A DNA stretch of 64,000 bases from Leishmania martiniquensis (taxonomy: Eukaryota > Euglenozoa > Kinetoplastea > Trypanosomatida > Trypanosomatidae): positions 934,001 through 998,000 of the forward strand of contig NC_090169.1 in the NCBI RefSeq assembly GCF_017916325.1. Reading direction: 5' to 3'. Positions 30,879 through 43,176 of the stretch are shown one piece after another. The notes beneath the pieces were generated by a model. It was not told the DNA's origin, made no database searches, and saw only the letters and a program-made list of their open reading frames with translations. The position numbers and the translations under genes were made by a program. Each line of letters begins with the position of its first letter. The stretch's first letter is position 1.

Positions 30879-32039
30879 TCATCGGCGCGCGGCTCCGCTA
30901 TCTTTTCGCGAACGCTTTCGGTCACGCACCGGATCTGGCTGCTGTTTCGCCAAGGTAACTGAAACGTAATGTGGCAGGCCCTTTCCCAACGTCTGCGTGC
31001 CGCGAGCGCCGATGTAGTTCTCGTTCATATTTAGATAGAACTTGGTGGCCGCGGCGGTGGATGGACGAAGCGGCGCCTGTGGAGTCTCCAAGCTGGCGCA
31101 CAGCGCGGGCGCCGGCCAGCGACGTAACATGTCCGCCATTGTCATTGCCCCATCGTCATCAATGCCTACACTCTTCAAAATCACCGCCCGTATTGACGGA
31201 CAGCGCCGCAGAGCTGCCACAACGTGCACGGCGCCGTCATTACCAAGCCTCGCATTGTAGCTCAGGTCCAACAGCTCGAGCGAGGAGGACGGTCGCGCCG
31301 AGGCCTCAGCTGCCGTCGAGGCTGCCGAGTCGGCTGCAGCACCTGGAAGTGGCGGTGTGGCATTACCCAGCGCGGCTGCTGCATCTCCGGCGCTCCCGAG
31401 CCCTAAAGTGTTACAGAGTAAAACTGCATCGTCGGCGCCCAGCCGATTTCGCGAAAAGTCCACCACGCGCAGGGTATGGCGATGGGCGGCGATACGATGA
31501 AGAAACAAGTGGATCCCGGTAGGACCGTCACATCCGATCTGCAGGCGCACACGTCGCAGAGGATTTTTCGTGTAGGAGAGGTCGAAGTATGCCGCAGCGC
31601 GCTCGCAATGCGCCTTGGCAAAGCGGCTGCGCACCACCTCCAGCACATCCGAGCGAGGAAGAGCATGCATGATGCGGTAGATGGGGTCTTTGCGAAGCTC
31701 CTCGCGGCGTGCCGATGGAGGAATAGTCGCCTTGACAGCCTCGACCGCGCGCTCTTGCTCTGATGTGGTGAGCGAGACCGCACGCGTCATGCCTAATGCA
31801 CAGTCAAAGGTGCGCATCGCCACGGGAGCCGAAGTCTCAGAGTAGCCCACTGCCACGGGTGCAACACCGCATGCTGTATTGCCTTGCTCAAGGTGCTCTC
31901 CTTTCGTCTTCTTCGGGGCATCGCGCTTGCCCGCTTGTGCCGCCGGGGGGTCCTGCATGTCACGTGCTAGGCCAGTGAGAGAAGGAGAGGGGCACAGCGC
32001 CGATTCAGGAGATGCGTGCCTATCAGTTTTGGCGCGCAT
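30879..32039 (-). CDS. Leucine-rich-repeat (RNI-type) protein
   Basis: A 386-residue protein. The N-terminal ~130 residues are polar with basic and Pro-rich stretches. From about residue 165 it shows ribonuclease-inhibitor-type leucine-rich repeats: LRVVDFSRNRLGADDAVLLC (~190-210), then an Ala/Ser-rich insertion, LELLDLSYNARLGNDGAVHV and IRAVILKSVGIDDDGAMTM (~253-300), and KFYLNMNENYIGARGTQTLG (~330-350). The C-terminus ends in a basic cluster, RDRKRSRKDSGAARR, that could be a nuclear signal. Such proteins are scaffolds; no specific partner can be named. The ATG at 32039 is the first in frame and follows a candidate splice acceptor. Confidence 0.85.
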   Translation of the reverse strand: MRAKTDRHASPESALCPSPSLTGLARDMQDPPAAQAGKRDAPKKTKGEHLEQGNTACGVAPVAVGYSETSAPVAMRTFDCALGMTRAVSLTTSEQERAVEAVKATIPPSARREELRKDPIYRIMHALPRSDVLEVVRSRFAKAHCERAAAYFDLSYTKNPLRRVRLQIGCDGPTGIHLFLHRIAAHRHTLRVVDFSRNRLGADDAVLLCNTLGLGSAGDAAAALGNATPPLPGAAADSAASTAAEASARPSSSLELLDLSYNARLGNDGAVHVVAALRRCPSIRAVILKSVGIDDDGAMTMADMLRRWPAPALCASLETPQAPLRPSTAAATKFYLNMNENYIGARGTQTLGKGLPHYVSVTLAKQQPDPVRDRKRSRKDSGAARR

Positions 32040-32110
32040 ACGTGAGGGCGCGCAGGCGTTTCGGCAGAGGCACCGCGCTTTTGTTCGACCTCAGCGAGGA
32101 AGCTGTCCTG

Positions 32111-32186
32111 CTGTGTGCCCACATGTAGGGTGCGGAGCACATCAGCCCATCAAGTGACGGAAGAAACAAAAAAAAAGAAAGCAAGT
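32111..32186 (-). promoter_or_regulatory. Candidate spliced-leader acceptor of the LRR gene
   Basis: A T-rich tract (32186-32160 on the minus strand) is followed by AG at 32112-32111, about 71 nt before the ATG at 32039. Confidence 0.4.
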
Positions 32187-32996
32187 AAAGCGCGGAGACG
32201 AAGATAGATGGGGAGAGGCCGCCAGCTGCGATAGTCACCCTAGACGCAGACGGTGTGGCGGTGCAACAGAAGAGCCTCCACGGCCGCTGCGCCTCACGAG
32301 GGCTTGGCAGCATGAGGAGCTAGACGAAGCCACGGTGGACGCAGAGGAGCCGACTCAAAAGCGCACGCGACCCTCATCTTCGTTCAGCAGGGGGGAGCAC
32401 GGCGAAAGAGATGTACACACATGCAACCGTACAGTTGTTGCATACTGGCAGCCTTCGAAGGACAAGGGGGCCGCGGATTGCCAAGCCGCCAACGGCGGCT
32501 CTGCTGTTGTGGCGGCGGTCGCCTTCCTGCGAAAGAAGGACAAAGTGTGACAGCGAAGAGACAGCGGAAAACCAAGGAAGAGAGCGCTTCTCACAGCAGC
32601 AAGTGGAAACGAGCGACATCAATGAAGTGGTTGTGTGTCGCCGCTAGCGCAAGTTCATCCCCCCCGCCCGCAACACACATAAGCATACACCACCACCACC
32701 ACTACCCGTGACCCGCGTGCGTTGCCCATGCCACAAGGTCTGCGGTCTTCTGTTCAATCGCATAGGTTCGCTTCTGGTCCCCTATTCTTTCTCAGGGCGA
32801 TGAAGCAGCAGCGACAGACAACGGTGCACCCATTCGCACATCGCAGCGCATCCAGGCGGCCTCCTTCAAACCCAGAAGCGAAAGCTGCAGGCGCACCCCC
32901 AGAGAAAGGGTGTGGAGCTAAGGTGAGAAAAAGAGGGGGAAACGTGTGGAGGGGTAAAGGAGCTCGGATCCCCCACACGGCCGGTAACCCAAGAAC
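32187..32996. other. Intergenic region between LRR and Seh1-like genes
   Basis: About 0.8 kb, no supported gene. It has a CACCAC run near 32688-32703 and is presumably the 3' UTR of the Seh1-like gene plus spacer. Confidence 0.5.
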
Positions 32997-34730
32997 TCAT
33001 TTCGAAACAGCGTGGTACGGGTGCACTGCGGAGGTTCGCCGCACGGATACCAGAAGGCGGAGCTGCTTGTCACCCGCTGCTTTGGGCAGGCTCGTTTCCG
33101 CACGTCCACCAGCGTGTGCCTTGTCGCCCCCGTGGAACGTGTTCTCCACCTCTCCGCTATCGGTCTCGGTAGCTCCGTCTCTCTGAAGGTGGCGTTGGTG
33201 TCGGAAGTCCACAGCCCAAATGTTCACAGAGCTGTCGAGGTGCGTCGTGACGAAGCGCGTTCCGGTGCTGTTCCACGACAGTTTCGCGACCTCCTCACAC
33301 GGTACCTGCGTCGCTGCCAGCACCTGAAGCGCGATGGAGGCGATCGGTGCTGCGCTGCTGTGGGCCCCTCCGGCTCGTCCGCCGCCGCCACCGCGGCCGC
33401 CGCTGGCCACGTGGGGCAGACCAGCTGCGTTCATGAAGCGAGGCCGGCGAAAGAGCACCAGTCGTACAGACGTCGTGAAAACCATCGCCAGACACAGAAA
33501 GCTGCGCCCGGAGGAGGGGGACCAGGCAACCTGCCTACACGGAGTGCACAACGCAGAGGACGCCTGATGATACACAACTTGACCCAACCGTGTGCTGCCT
33601 TGGGTGGCGGACACAACGTATACAGACCCTCCCTGGTCACCAGCAGCCAGCAGGGCGCCAGACTCGTCCCAGGCGACGCTGAGCGTGTCTCGCAGACGAT
33701 GTCGCGCTCCAGGCGCGGAGGAGGCGTCCAAATAACCGCTCCGGTCGCCACCGCGGATGCGAAAGCCGCCGTCTTCACTCTCCATGAAAGGGAGTGTGAG
33801 TGTGCAGCACAGCACCCACGAGGTGCCGCTCGCCCCTTCCCCTCTGCTTGTCGTCATGCTGTCACCGGCGCTAGGGCCAGGCGACGGCCCGGGTACCACG
33901 GCGGCGCCGACTGCAGTGGAGCCCCGCACCCACAGCTCCACTCGGCCGCGGCTACACGCGCATGCGACGGTGAAGTTCGTGGAAAGGGAGCAGCTCACGC
34001 TCTCCGTGGAGCGGATGCAGTCATCCAGCGCCCAATTTCCGTGCGAGTAGCGATAGAGCCGGATGCCGTGCCCTGGACAGAGCCCCGCGAGGTAGATACC
34101 CTGTTGCCACGGCGCCCATAGCAATTCTGTGCAGGTGTAGGGCAACTGATCGATCAAGATAGACATGGCCGCCGGATCCCACTCGAGCAGCCGCTCGTCC
34201 CCCGGTGTGACCTCCTCACCGCCAAAGAGGTCGTCGTCTTGCCCTCGAAGCGCGCCCATGTTTTCTATAACCGGCATCAGTTGTGTCCACGTGACGAGGA
34301 TCTCATTCTTGGAGGTGGCGATGCCGAGCAGCTTGCAGTGGTTGTTGTGCTCCATGGATAAGATGGTGGCGTCGTCAGCGGTGAGGTGAAAGATGGGAGT
34401 CATGAACGAGACCCCAGCGCCACCGGCACGGAAGGTGTGCGCAGTCGAGTTCATCATGTCGGCGCTGGCGCCGTAGAGGGCGCTCCACTCAGCCGACGCT
34501 GCGGTGTTGGTGTGGTGGACAGCGTCTCCATTAGAATGCGTCTCCTGCGTCAGCATCGAGCTCGGTCCTGCGTCGACTTCGTTCAGCGATCGGGCAAACT
34601 CGGAGATGGGCGCGCTGTGCAACTCGCCACCAGGGAAGCCGCTCGGGACGTATTCAAGCGCGGGCCGCGCCGCACCGCAGCGGCCGTCACCCGGAAGCGC
34701 TGCGGTAGGCGTGCGGAAAGGCGGCTGCAT
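32997..34730 (-). CDS. SEH1: Seh1-like WD40 protein (nuclear pore / GATOR2-type coat subunit)
   Basis: A 577-residue WD40 protein. In other eukaryotes Seh1 belongs to the Y-complex of the nuclear pore and to GATOR2/SEA, which regulates TORC1. Blade-like segments include LTADDATILSMEHNNHCKLL, CTELLWAPWQQGIYLAGL, LSVAWDESGALLAAGDQGG, CRQVAWSPSSGRSFLCLAMV and VAKLSWNSTGTRFVTTHLDS followed by VNIWAVDF. The order and wording of the last two blades match Seh1 (its FAPNLGRSF and VSWN.TGT elements) better than Sec13 or ALADIN. It is longer than human Seh1 (about 360-420) because of a ~110-residue N-terminal extension and Gly/Ser-rich loops. The ATG at 34730 is the first in frame; a later start near residue 109 (MTPIFHLTADD) is possible. 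Family WD40 is sure, Seh1 likely. Confidence 0.82.
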   Translation of the reverse strand: MQPPFRTPTAALPGDGRCGAARPALEYVPSGFPGGELHSAPISEFARSLNEVDAGPSSMLTQETHSNGDAVHHTNTAASAEWSALYGASADMMNSTAHTFRAGGAGVSFMTPIFHLTADDATILSMEHNNHCKLLGIATSKNEILVTWTQLMPVIENMGALRGQDDDLFGGEEVTPGDERLLEWDPAAMSILIDQLPYTCTELLWAPWQQGIYLAGLCPGHGIRLYRYSHGNWALDDCIRSTESVSCSLSTNFTVACACSRGRVELWVRGSTAVGAAVVPGPSPGPSAGDSMTTSRGEGASGTSWVLCCTLTLPFMESEDGGFRIRGGDRSGYLDASSAPGARHRLRDTLSVAWDESGALLAAGDQGGSVYVVSATQGSTRLGQVVYHQASSALCTPCRQVAWSPSSGRSFLCLAMVFTTSVRLVLFRRPRFMNAAGLPHVASGGRGGGGGRAGGAHSSAAPIASIALQVLAATQVPCEEVAKLSWNSTGTRFVTTHLDSSVNIWAVDFRHQRHLQRDGATETDSGEVENTFHGGDKAHAGGRAETSLPKAAGDKQLRLLVSVRRTSAVHPYHAVSK

Positions 34731-37530
34731 GAGGGCCGTAACAGCCAGAGAAGCGTCTGCGCATATATGTATGGTTAGCGGTGTGCGGTCAGCTGATCAA
34801 GGCAGCCTCATAGGCGCATAAGGGGAGGAGGCGAGCGGGGAAGCAGAGAAATGCAAAAAGAGTCACGAGGCAGCGTCACCGCCCTCACGAAGACCATCGT
34901 GGCTCGGAGATGCATAAAAGCCAAGATGCAGCTGCATACACAAATACGCACGCGACACTTCTTCCGTTCGAGCCGTGCCTCAACTGCCGTGGAAGATGAG
35001 AAGCAAGGAGGCATGGGGGGAAGGAAAGTTGCTCCGTCAGCAGGCGAATCCCTCAGACGCACCCCTCGCCCCACCTCTACATTCGCCCGCCATCCGACCC
35101 TACCGTCCCCGGGTGAAGTGCTCCGAGGAGGGTTGAGGTGTAGGGGGGAGGGAGTAGTTCGAAAGTGCGTGCGACACCACTGGCACTGCCTTCCACGTTT
35201 AATGAAGTGCACACAGCAGAGCGCTTCTGTATTTCGCATTGCTTTTCTGTCCTGAGCCCCAGCATCCGTGGCAATAGATACTTCTCCCTTTCCTGCGGCT
35301 CGGGTACTCGACCATGTCACTGCTTGAAGTTGTTAAGCATTGGCAGGGACGGTGGGGAGAATGCGAGGGCGGCCGCCCGGCTTCCCCAAACGGAGGGGCA
35401 ACGAGGCCTGAGGTAACCACGCTGCCACGTTCCCCGCGAACAGGGTGCTCGAGGTGGGGAGGAAGACGAGAAGAACGAGGGAGTCGGAGGAGCGCGGAAG
35501 GAGCACGGAATACGGAGCACGGAACAAAAAGAGAGAGAAGGCGCTCGAAACTCGCCACTTTGCGGTGCGAGATGAAACCAGAAGAAGTGCAGAGAGGAAA
35601 AACAGCCCCGCGCAGCAGTGAAGGTGCGGAGCGCGCGTGCGCGTGCGCGCGCGAGAGAGGGAGAGAGAGAAAGCGAGCGACAGACAAAAATGTGTGCATG
35701 AAGCGCCACATACCGCAGAAAGGCAGCAACGAGAGAAGAAGCGAAAAAGTGAAGCTATGAAAACGGAAAGGAAGAAAAGGAAGCGAACAATATGATTCAA
35801 GATCAGTTTTCGATGAGTAGAAGGGTGTGGCGGTGGAGATGCAAGCCTTTTGGGTCTGTGGGAAACACCTGCATCATGCAGAAAAGAAAAAAACGACAAA
35901 GCTCGCCCCCGCATCTTGTCGCGCTCATCTCCTATTGAATTCGCCTTCCATCTCTGCGTTGCCTCTCGCCCTTTTATTTTTTCAGATATTTACAGCATTA
36001 GTACGGTACTGCCGCCTCTCATCAGCGTAGAGATGCACTCGCAGTTATTTCTGCCACTTTACATTACTTTCGTTTTTTTGCCTAAAGATATTCACTTCCT
36101 TCTGCCGTCTCTCTGCCGCATTTTTTTTAGCCGTGCAAGAGCACGCGCCGCATGGGGAAAGGTAATGGAAAGGGAAAAAAAAGTGAAAATGCAAGAACAA
36201 AAACGGTATGGTCGAAAAGCAGCTAGGGGGAGGAAGAAAGAGAGCGCGCGAGACGGAAGAGGCACCAGAAAAAAAGGGACTTATGCGTGGAGTATCGAAT
36301 GCTTGCGTCGGTGTCGAGGTTTAACAACACGCGAGTAAAAGGAATAAAATAGAGAGCGCAGGGCGCAAAGGCGTGGCAGATTGCACCGGCGCACACAGAG
36401 AAGCTTTGCATGCACAATAGCCGCAGTGATGGAGAGAAAAAAGGGGGGGGAACAAAAAATAAAAATACGAAAAAAAAAGGAAGGATGAGAGGCATACGAT
36501 GCAAGTGGAAAATAAAAAAATACACTGAAATGCACCTGTAACACGAGTCATAAAAGCACAAGAAGAAAAAAAACGAGAGCGGCGCATGAGGATGAGAGGA
36601 TATAGACAAAGGTGAAAAAGCTTTCTCGAAGGCGCAGCAAGTGTCAATGCCAAACAAATAAGAACTTCCTCTGCAAGTCGCTAGCGCAGCATGAAAAAGG
36701 GGGCACCGTAAAAGAAAGAGATCGTAAAAAAAAAGGAGTGTGCGAGAGATCAGTGCTAATCGCCATCACTGAGAAAAGAGACAAAGAAAGAGGCACTATC
36801 ACGCACAGACATGCGAGTTGAAAAGGGCAGGAGCTCAAAAGCCCGTATTAAGAAAGAGGGAGCGGCAGCCGGGCTTATACATACCGCGGAGGCGTGATGG
36901 TGATGCTGGTTGGGGTAAGGAAGGGGGAAAGGTAAAGGACCTGCGCAGCAAACAACGGGAAAGAGAAGATTCGGCACAGCGGCGAAGACGGGAGGAAACA
37001 CGACAGCGGGGGTGCGTAGAGTGAACAGAAGACGCCATGGGAAATCAACACTAGACGAACCCTCACCAGACAGGAAGACACGAGGCCCCTACCCCTCCGA
37101 GTACCCCCCACCCCACCCTCCGCCCACCGACACACATAGACAGGCACGGGCAGCGGTGAATGAATAAGCCAGAAGAGAGGAGAGCTACAGAAGTGGGACG
37201 TGAAGACGAAACAACGCCGTAAGGAGCCTCGCTCAATGTCCGGCAAGGAAGCCTCGACGAAGGGAGAAGAACAGAATAGCTCGCGTGCTCACGCGGACGA
37301 GACAGAAGCGAACAGGAAGGCGACTGAGGGGACAGGAGCTGAGGACAGTGAGAGAACACAGAAAATGAAAGTGCGAGCTGCCAGATAGGAACGATTCGGC
37401 GCCTTCGCTCAACCACTCATTCGCCCGCTCTTGTAACATCCTACCGCGAAGGAGAATCCCACCCGGCAAGCAGAAGTCGTGGAAAAGGGAGAAAAAGCAG
37501 CAAAGCACTGGCCGTGCCCACGTGCAGAGA
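34731..37530. other. About 2.8 kb upstream of the Seh1-like gene
   Basis: No supported gene. Most of it is purine-rich on the plus strand. From 35930 to 36140 the bias flips to pyrimidine-rich and AT-rich on the plus strand. Open frames here are low-complexity and mostly lack ATG starts. Confidence 0.5.
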
Positions 37531-38414
37531 TCAAACACAAGGAGCGGTAGCTTCTACACAGCCGACAGCGTCAGAAGCGGCTGGTGCTTGTTGTGCGCTC
37601 GACCTCTTCACGCTTTCTATCGCCACCAGGCGCCCGTCCAAGTGTATCCCAAGGCGTGCCGGCGTCGACAAAAGCACCGCGGCAGTTCTCTCTTTCCCTT
37701 CTTTCTCAGCCGCATAATACCGCACGCTGGTCGCAGAGAGAGCCGCAGAGACGACAAGAAACTTCAGTAGTAGGCCAGTGATTATGGAGGGGGAGGGGGC
37801 CATTGGCATCACAAGGGCTAAAGCTTGAAGAGGAGGGAACGTGGGGCTTCCAATGAAGATGAGCCCATTTGCCCCCACCCCCGCAGGCTTAAGAGCCTCT
37901 AGATGAGTGGGCACCTGCGTGCAGAATTGTAACGGGAAGACTTGCACTCCATCGCCCCAATCACGAAGCAAAAAGTTCAGATACCCGGAGAAGAGAGACA
38001 TGCCAGTCGTGAAGAGCCCAATGTGCTCTGAAGAGAGCTGATGGGCGCAAAAACGCGGGCATGTGCGTACGAAAAGAGGGCGCAGACCACACAAGGAAAG
38101 AGATGGGTGTGTGTTCATGAGGCCGCCCACACGCCCATGAGCATGCGCACGGCAGCAAGAAGGAGAAAAAAGGCGAAATACAGCAAAAAGACAAAGGGAA
38201 AGGCGAGGGCGCGACCCTCTTGCATACGCCAGGCAGCGTGGGTACAAAAGACGCAGACAGAGAGAGTCAGCAGCGGCTCGACTAAGAGGAGCAGCAGCCA
38301 AGCGAGAAGACTCCGTTTCATCGTTTCCTTCTGCATCGCGCAAGACACCGCATGTATGCACACGTAGGAAAGATGATGACCACCCCAGCTGCAGAAGTAC
38401 CCACATCTCTCCAT
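37531..38414 (-). pseudogene. Possible frame-broken multi-helix membrane protein gene
   Basis: I do not recognise the product. One frame (38414-38115, ATG start, 99 residues) encodes two strong hydrophobic helices (LLAWLLLLLVEPLLTLSVCV and FPFVFLLYFAFFLLLAAVRM) with GC-ending codons, then stops. A second frame continues past that stop to 37531 and includes GLFTTGMSLFSGYLNFLL, GLIFIGSPTFPPLQALALV and GLLLKFLVVSAALSATSVRY. Read together they would give a 4-5 helix protein of about 290 residues interrupted by a frame change near 38115. The second frame can also be read alone as a 332-residue protein from an ATG at 38529, but its first half is poor in coding character. An intact gene, a pseudogene or a sequencing error are all possible. 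Confidence 0.4.
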
Positions 38415-39672
38415 CGACGCCAAGCGGATCCGGAGAACATGAAAAAGGGGAAGGGTAAAATTCACTCCCTACGCACAAACGCATACACAGACGCGTAAAT
38501 GTGTATGTGTATAAGAGGCTCAGAGGCATGTCGCCCCTCCAGCGTGTTTTTCGCGTCTTTTTGCTTTCTTGCGTGCACTGCTCGGCCTACGTTTTGTGGA
38601 CGGGTCGCGTGAAGCGAGCGGGAGAGGATAGACGAAGCAAAGAGAGAAAGGGCGTGTGTACACCGGTGACCCGCGCCTGCCAGTGTGTCCCGTCTGTGGA
38701 TGGGATCGTTTGTGGAGTGGCGTTGGAGGCGAAGAGGGAAAGCGTGCGCGAGAGTGAGCAAAGCGAAAACGAAATCCACAATGAGCTAAAGAAACAGCAG
38801 AGATGTAAGCACAACGGCACAACGAGTGAAACGGAAGAATCGATTGGGGGAGGGGGGAGACCAGAGATGCCGAAGAGCTGAAAGAGAGAGAAAAAGAGAG
38901 AACAACCGAGACGCACTCGAGGGGGGCGTGAGCGTGAAGACAGAGACAGAGAGAGATAAGGGAGGGTGCGAAAGCACACGAAGACTTCTCGATAAGGCGA
39001 GAAGAAGCGAGTAAGACATAAATTCGAAAAGAAAAAAACATTAGCCAAAGAGCGCTAATAAAAAAAGTGAAGATCGCTTTACATGGAACAATAAAGCACA
39101 AGAAGGCAAACACGGAGTGGAAAAAAAAGAGCCAAGCGCACATTGTACCGTCAAACAGAGAGAAAAGGAGAGGAGAGATGCAACCATGAAAAGGCGGGGG
39201 TGGATGGAGAAAAAAAAACCTATACATATGCAGTTATAGATATTAGAAACGGAGAAGCAAAGGGGTGGGGGAGGTGAGTCAGCCCACGAGAACGCAAGAA
39301 GAACGACGCGGGCACATACAGGTGCTGAAAGAAACAGAGATTGGGTCCACAGGAGAGAAGAGGCAGTGCGTAGTAAGAAAAGATCGGCATGAGGTAGAAA
39401 AAAAAAGATGCCGAGCAGCAATTCTTTGGCTCAACGACGTATATGTCTCCTCACTAGCGCCACAAGCGACGATGACAGCATTGCGGAAAGAAACTAGGTA
39501 TATGTATATACATCATGTCAGCTACCGTACACGAGCTTACATCGAGAGAGCGAGTGAGACACACGCGCACAAAACTAAAACTGAGGCACAAAAGAAAAAG
39601 ATGAAAAAAGCAAAGAGCCTCCCTCGTCACGATGTTAGTCGCATCGCGTGTAGGTCCGAAGCGACTTCAAGA

Positions 39673-39698
39673 GTATATATATATATATATGTGTGTGT
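39673..39698. repeat. AT/GT dinucleotide microsatellite
   Basis: A (TA) run passing directly into (TG), inside the gene-poor stretch. Confidence 0.8.
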
Positions 39699-42600
39699 GA
39701 GGCAAGATTACACGACAAGCCATTCGTCCAAGCAGACAAGTGTTCGCCTGAAGAAAGCGCCGCACCGGAAAAAAACGTAAACACACGCATGGCGTTTTTC
39801 TCTCGCTATGCGTTTACTGTTGCCGTGGGAGAGAGAGAGAATGGGTGAGAAACGAACGGGCCTGAGACCAGTACGGTGATGAAGATACAAGTCGAATGCT
39901 ACCGACGGAAAGCTTTCGGTGCTGCGCCCATGAAGGAGCGCTATTCGTGTTTAAGAGTAGTAAAGGGAGCGAACACTGCATCTTTTAGGGTGTGAATGGG
40001 AAAAAAGAGAAGATGGGCGCTTAAGAAAGCCCATCGAAAGAAGGGGAAAGCAAAGGAGTAGAAGCAGCCTCTCCACCCTCCCCAGAACGCAAAGGAGCGA
40101 CGGGCGGGTGCGCATTGGCGCACATACTTCTTCCCTGTACGATCGTGTAGCGGAGGCCTCCTGCTATCGTGCGATTCGCACTTTTTTCTTTTTCCTTGAC
40201 AGCTTCCCTCGAGCATTTGCTGCTGTTTATTCAGTGAGCACGCACCGCCCCACGGCCGTCTCTTTTTCTGCTCCTTCCCCACCTCTATCACACACACACA
40301 CATTCATAGATCGGCGCAGAAGCGCACAGGAGTCTCACGCAGTATCAGCTGTGGATGTGGTGAGCGAACAGATGAATGATGTTGATACAAGAATTTAAAA
40401 AAATTGCGTTGGTGTCACAGAAGGCAGACACATAGACGGATAGAGAGAGGGAGAGCCGAAAAAAAAGACATAAATATTGAAAACGATGAGCACAAGAGAA
40501 CAGCAGTTGTAAGGGTGCGTTTGTTATTTGGTTTCTGCGTGTGTGCGCGAGTGCCCCGCGTCGCATGCGTGAAGAAACTCAGAGGCGTAGGCTCTGAGCA
40601 AGAGGAGGGGGTACGCAAAACCAATGATCACGGATGCACGGAAAAGGGGGGAGGGTACCAAGACAACCACAGACAAAGTTTTCGTGATGGTCCCTTCTCG
40701 GCGCTGTGCCAGGCAAGCGTCATAGGAAAAAAAAACAAAAAAGGCAGACATGCAGGAGAAGCGAACGCACTGGAGGATGGGCTGGAGAGAGCTGAACGCT
40801 TCACTATCCCACTCAATCGCCGGAAGGGGCGCTAAACAAGAATATAAAGCAGTCCAGCAAACTTACGTCTTCGGCTCGCAGTTGTCGCGCGCGGGCACAT
40901 GTACAGGCGGATGTGAACGCATCGACTCAGTGAGAAAGGAACGGATATGAGAGGCAATTCTGTTAGAGCCAGCGAGCGGGCGACTGTCATTCCATGCACA
41001 CATCTCTCATCGGTCAAAGCAGCCTCGAAGTTGTGCATCCCAAACTCTTCCTCGGCTCGCTGCGCAAGAGTAATAAGACGAAGGCAGTGGATGTCTTTTT
41101 CTCTCCCTCCGGCATTCACCTCTCCCCCACCTCCCTCTCCCCCGACGAAGCCGAGAGCGTATGGGAAGCGTAGCCAAGCACAGACGTACTAAGGAGAATC
41201 ATAAAAACAGGCGTACGAAGCGAGGCAATCTGGCTCTGGACGGTGCGCACACGTATGCACTGTGCCCACGGGCGCAGTACTTCGACGCGACGCTGCCTGT
41301 TGCCTCGTCACATGCATGGCGCCCATACGTCTCCCAGCCTCCCGCCCGCCTTGCTTTTCTCCCATGTTGCATTGTTCGTGCCCCTCTCCGGCACCTGCGT
41401 TTCGCGACGTGAGAGCGAGAAACAGCAGGGGGTGAGGCACCGCGTGCACGCGCAGAAAGAGGATGGGGTAGAAATACAGCTCGCTGAAAAAAAACGAAAA
41501 AAAGGATTCCATACTCAGCAGATCATAGGGCGAGAAATTCAGGGAAATGGGGGGGTAGGAAGCTTGTGCGCATGCGCACTGCCTTCAAGCGACGCATTTA
41601 CTCATGCTTTCACGGGCACAACGCTGCACACGCACACATTCGCGAGCATGGTAAAGAATAAAGAAGGGGGAGAGAGGGCAGTGAATACCCACAGCCATTT
41701 GTGGTGTGAAAGAATCCCCAAACAAGAAAAATAGAGAAAAAAAAGCGGCATATGGGCAAAGAGCACTGGAGAAAAAATTCGCTCCATGGATGGCTAGCCC
41801 GCCACTCCCGTCGGAGAGGGATGGAGGGGAGAAAGAAACATGAGAGCAAAAGGAAAGATTTGGAAAAAGGGGACGCAGCAACCCTATAGATCCACGAGAG
41901 GCTGTGGCTCCGCGTATCCTCCGCTCTGCCTTCGATGGAAAGCGAGCAAGTAAAACTAAAGAAGGGGACGGGAACACACTGGAGAAGAGCACCGGTACGA
42001 ATCACAGGAGCAGAAAGGCAAAAGAAACAGACGCGCACGCAAGCCGCATCCCACGAGCGATGAAGGAAAAGCGACGATAGTTCTGCAAGCATGCTCTGTC
42101 ACTCTTTTATTATCGCCTGTGGGCCAGGAAGAAACTGCGTGTGCGTGTGTGGGGGGGGGGGGTCACACGTGTTTGAGCGGGCGTGGATATTGCTCTTCAT
42201 GCGCTTTAGACTCGCGCGCATCCTCGGGCCTCTTCAAAAGAGAGGGAAAAAGAAATGGGGTCGGGCAAACGGAGCACAGGAAAATTGTACAGTGGTGAAG
42301 GTGGGCCAAGCTGTATCGCGCGGAAGCACACAGTCATGAACACTTGCCACAGTGGCAATCGGCAAGCCGACGAGAGAAAAGAAAAAAGCGAGGAAACGGG
42401 CAGGGCATAGGGCGCACACACACACGCCATCTGTCGGGAAGATGGCACGTGCATTCCGTGGGTTGAAAAGGCCCCTCAAAGTGACATATCCGCCCACATC
42501 ACCAATCGCGCCACCCCTTCACTTTGGGTGCATTGGCAGAGAGCAGGAATACAACGGGGAAAATGAAAAAAAAGATGCACGGAGAAATCGTCTATTCCTC

Positions 42601-43176
42601 CTCCCTCCTCCCCTCATTTTCGAGTGCGCAAAAAGGAAACGGTAAAAGAATACTTATATCTGAAAACGGGGGGAGAGAGAGGGGTGGAGGAGGAGGGGGG
42701 AGCGAAGAGTCACTGTGGGAAAAGCGAGAGCACGAAACAAAAGAAAAAAGGGAGGGAGAGGTGGGGTCCGGTTGGGGCCGGCCGGAGGGTGAGGGAGGAA
42801 CGTTGTATAGATGGGCTGCAGCTACCGGAGGTACGCACACACACACACAGAGATTTCAAAGGAAAGAAGACGAGGGTGAACCGAGAAAAGAAAACAAACG
42901 AAAAAAATGCAGTACGGTGGGAAGGAGAGACGGATGAAACGGCAGAGACAAAGAACGAGTCGCCATCTCTTCAAACGGAACGCTTCAGATTGCAGAGACG
43001 CGACATAATGAGCCAAACGGTGCGGACGAAAGCGAAAGAACGAAAAAGAGAGAGGGAACACAAAAGGGTGGAAGCAGAGCATAACAAGCGAAAGAAAGGG
43101 CGAGAAAAAGAGCGTACTGAGTGCGAACGGAAGCGTCTTCATGCAAAAAAAAAGGAGGAAGGGGAGGAGGCAGCGT

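Noticed and set aside
34808..35320. A 170-residue minus-strand frame upstream of the Seh1-like gene
   Set aside because: It starts at GTG, has mixed low-complexity content and overlaps the probable 5' flank of the Seh1-like gene.
38520..39227. A 235-residue hydrophobic minus-strand frame
   Set aside because: Hydrophobicity comes from T/C-rich noncoding sequence (Phe, Leu, Ser), and no coding bias is seen.
40832..41119. A 95-residue minus-strand frame containing EKDIHCLRLITLAQRAEEEF
   Set aside because: It looks protein-like for about 35 residues, but opens only with GTG, has no upstream ATG before a stop, and loses coding character quickly.
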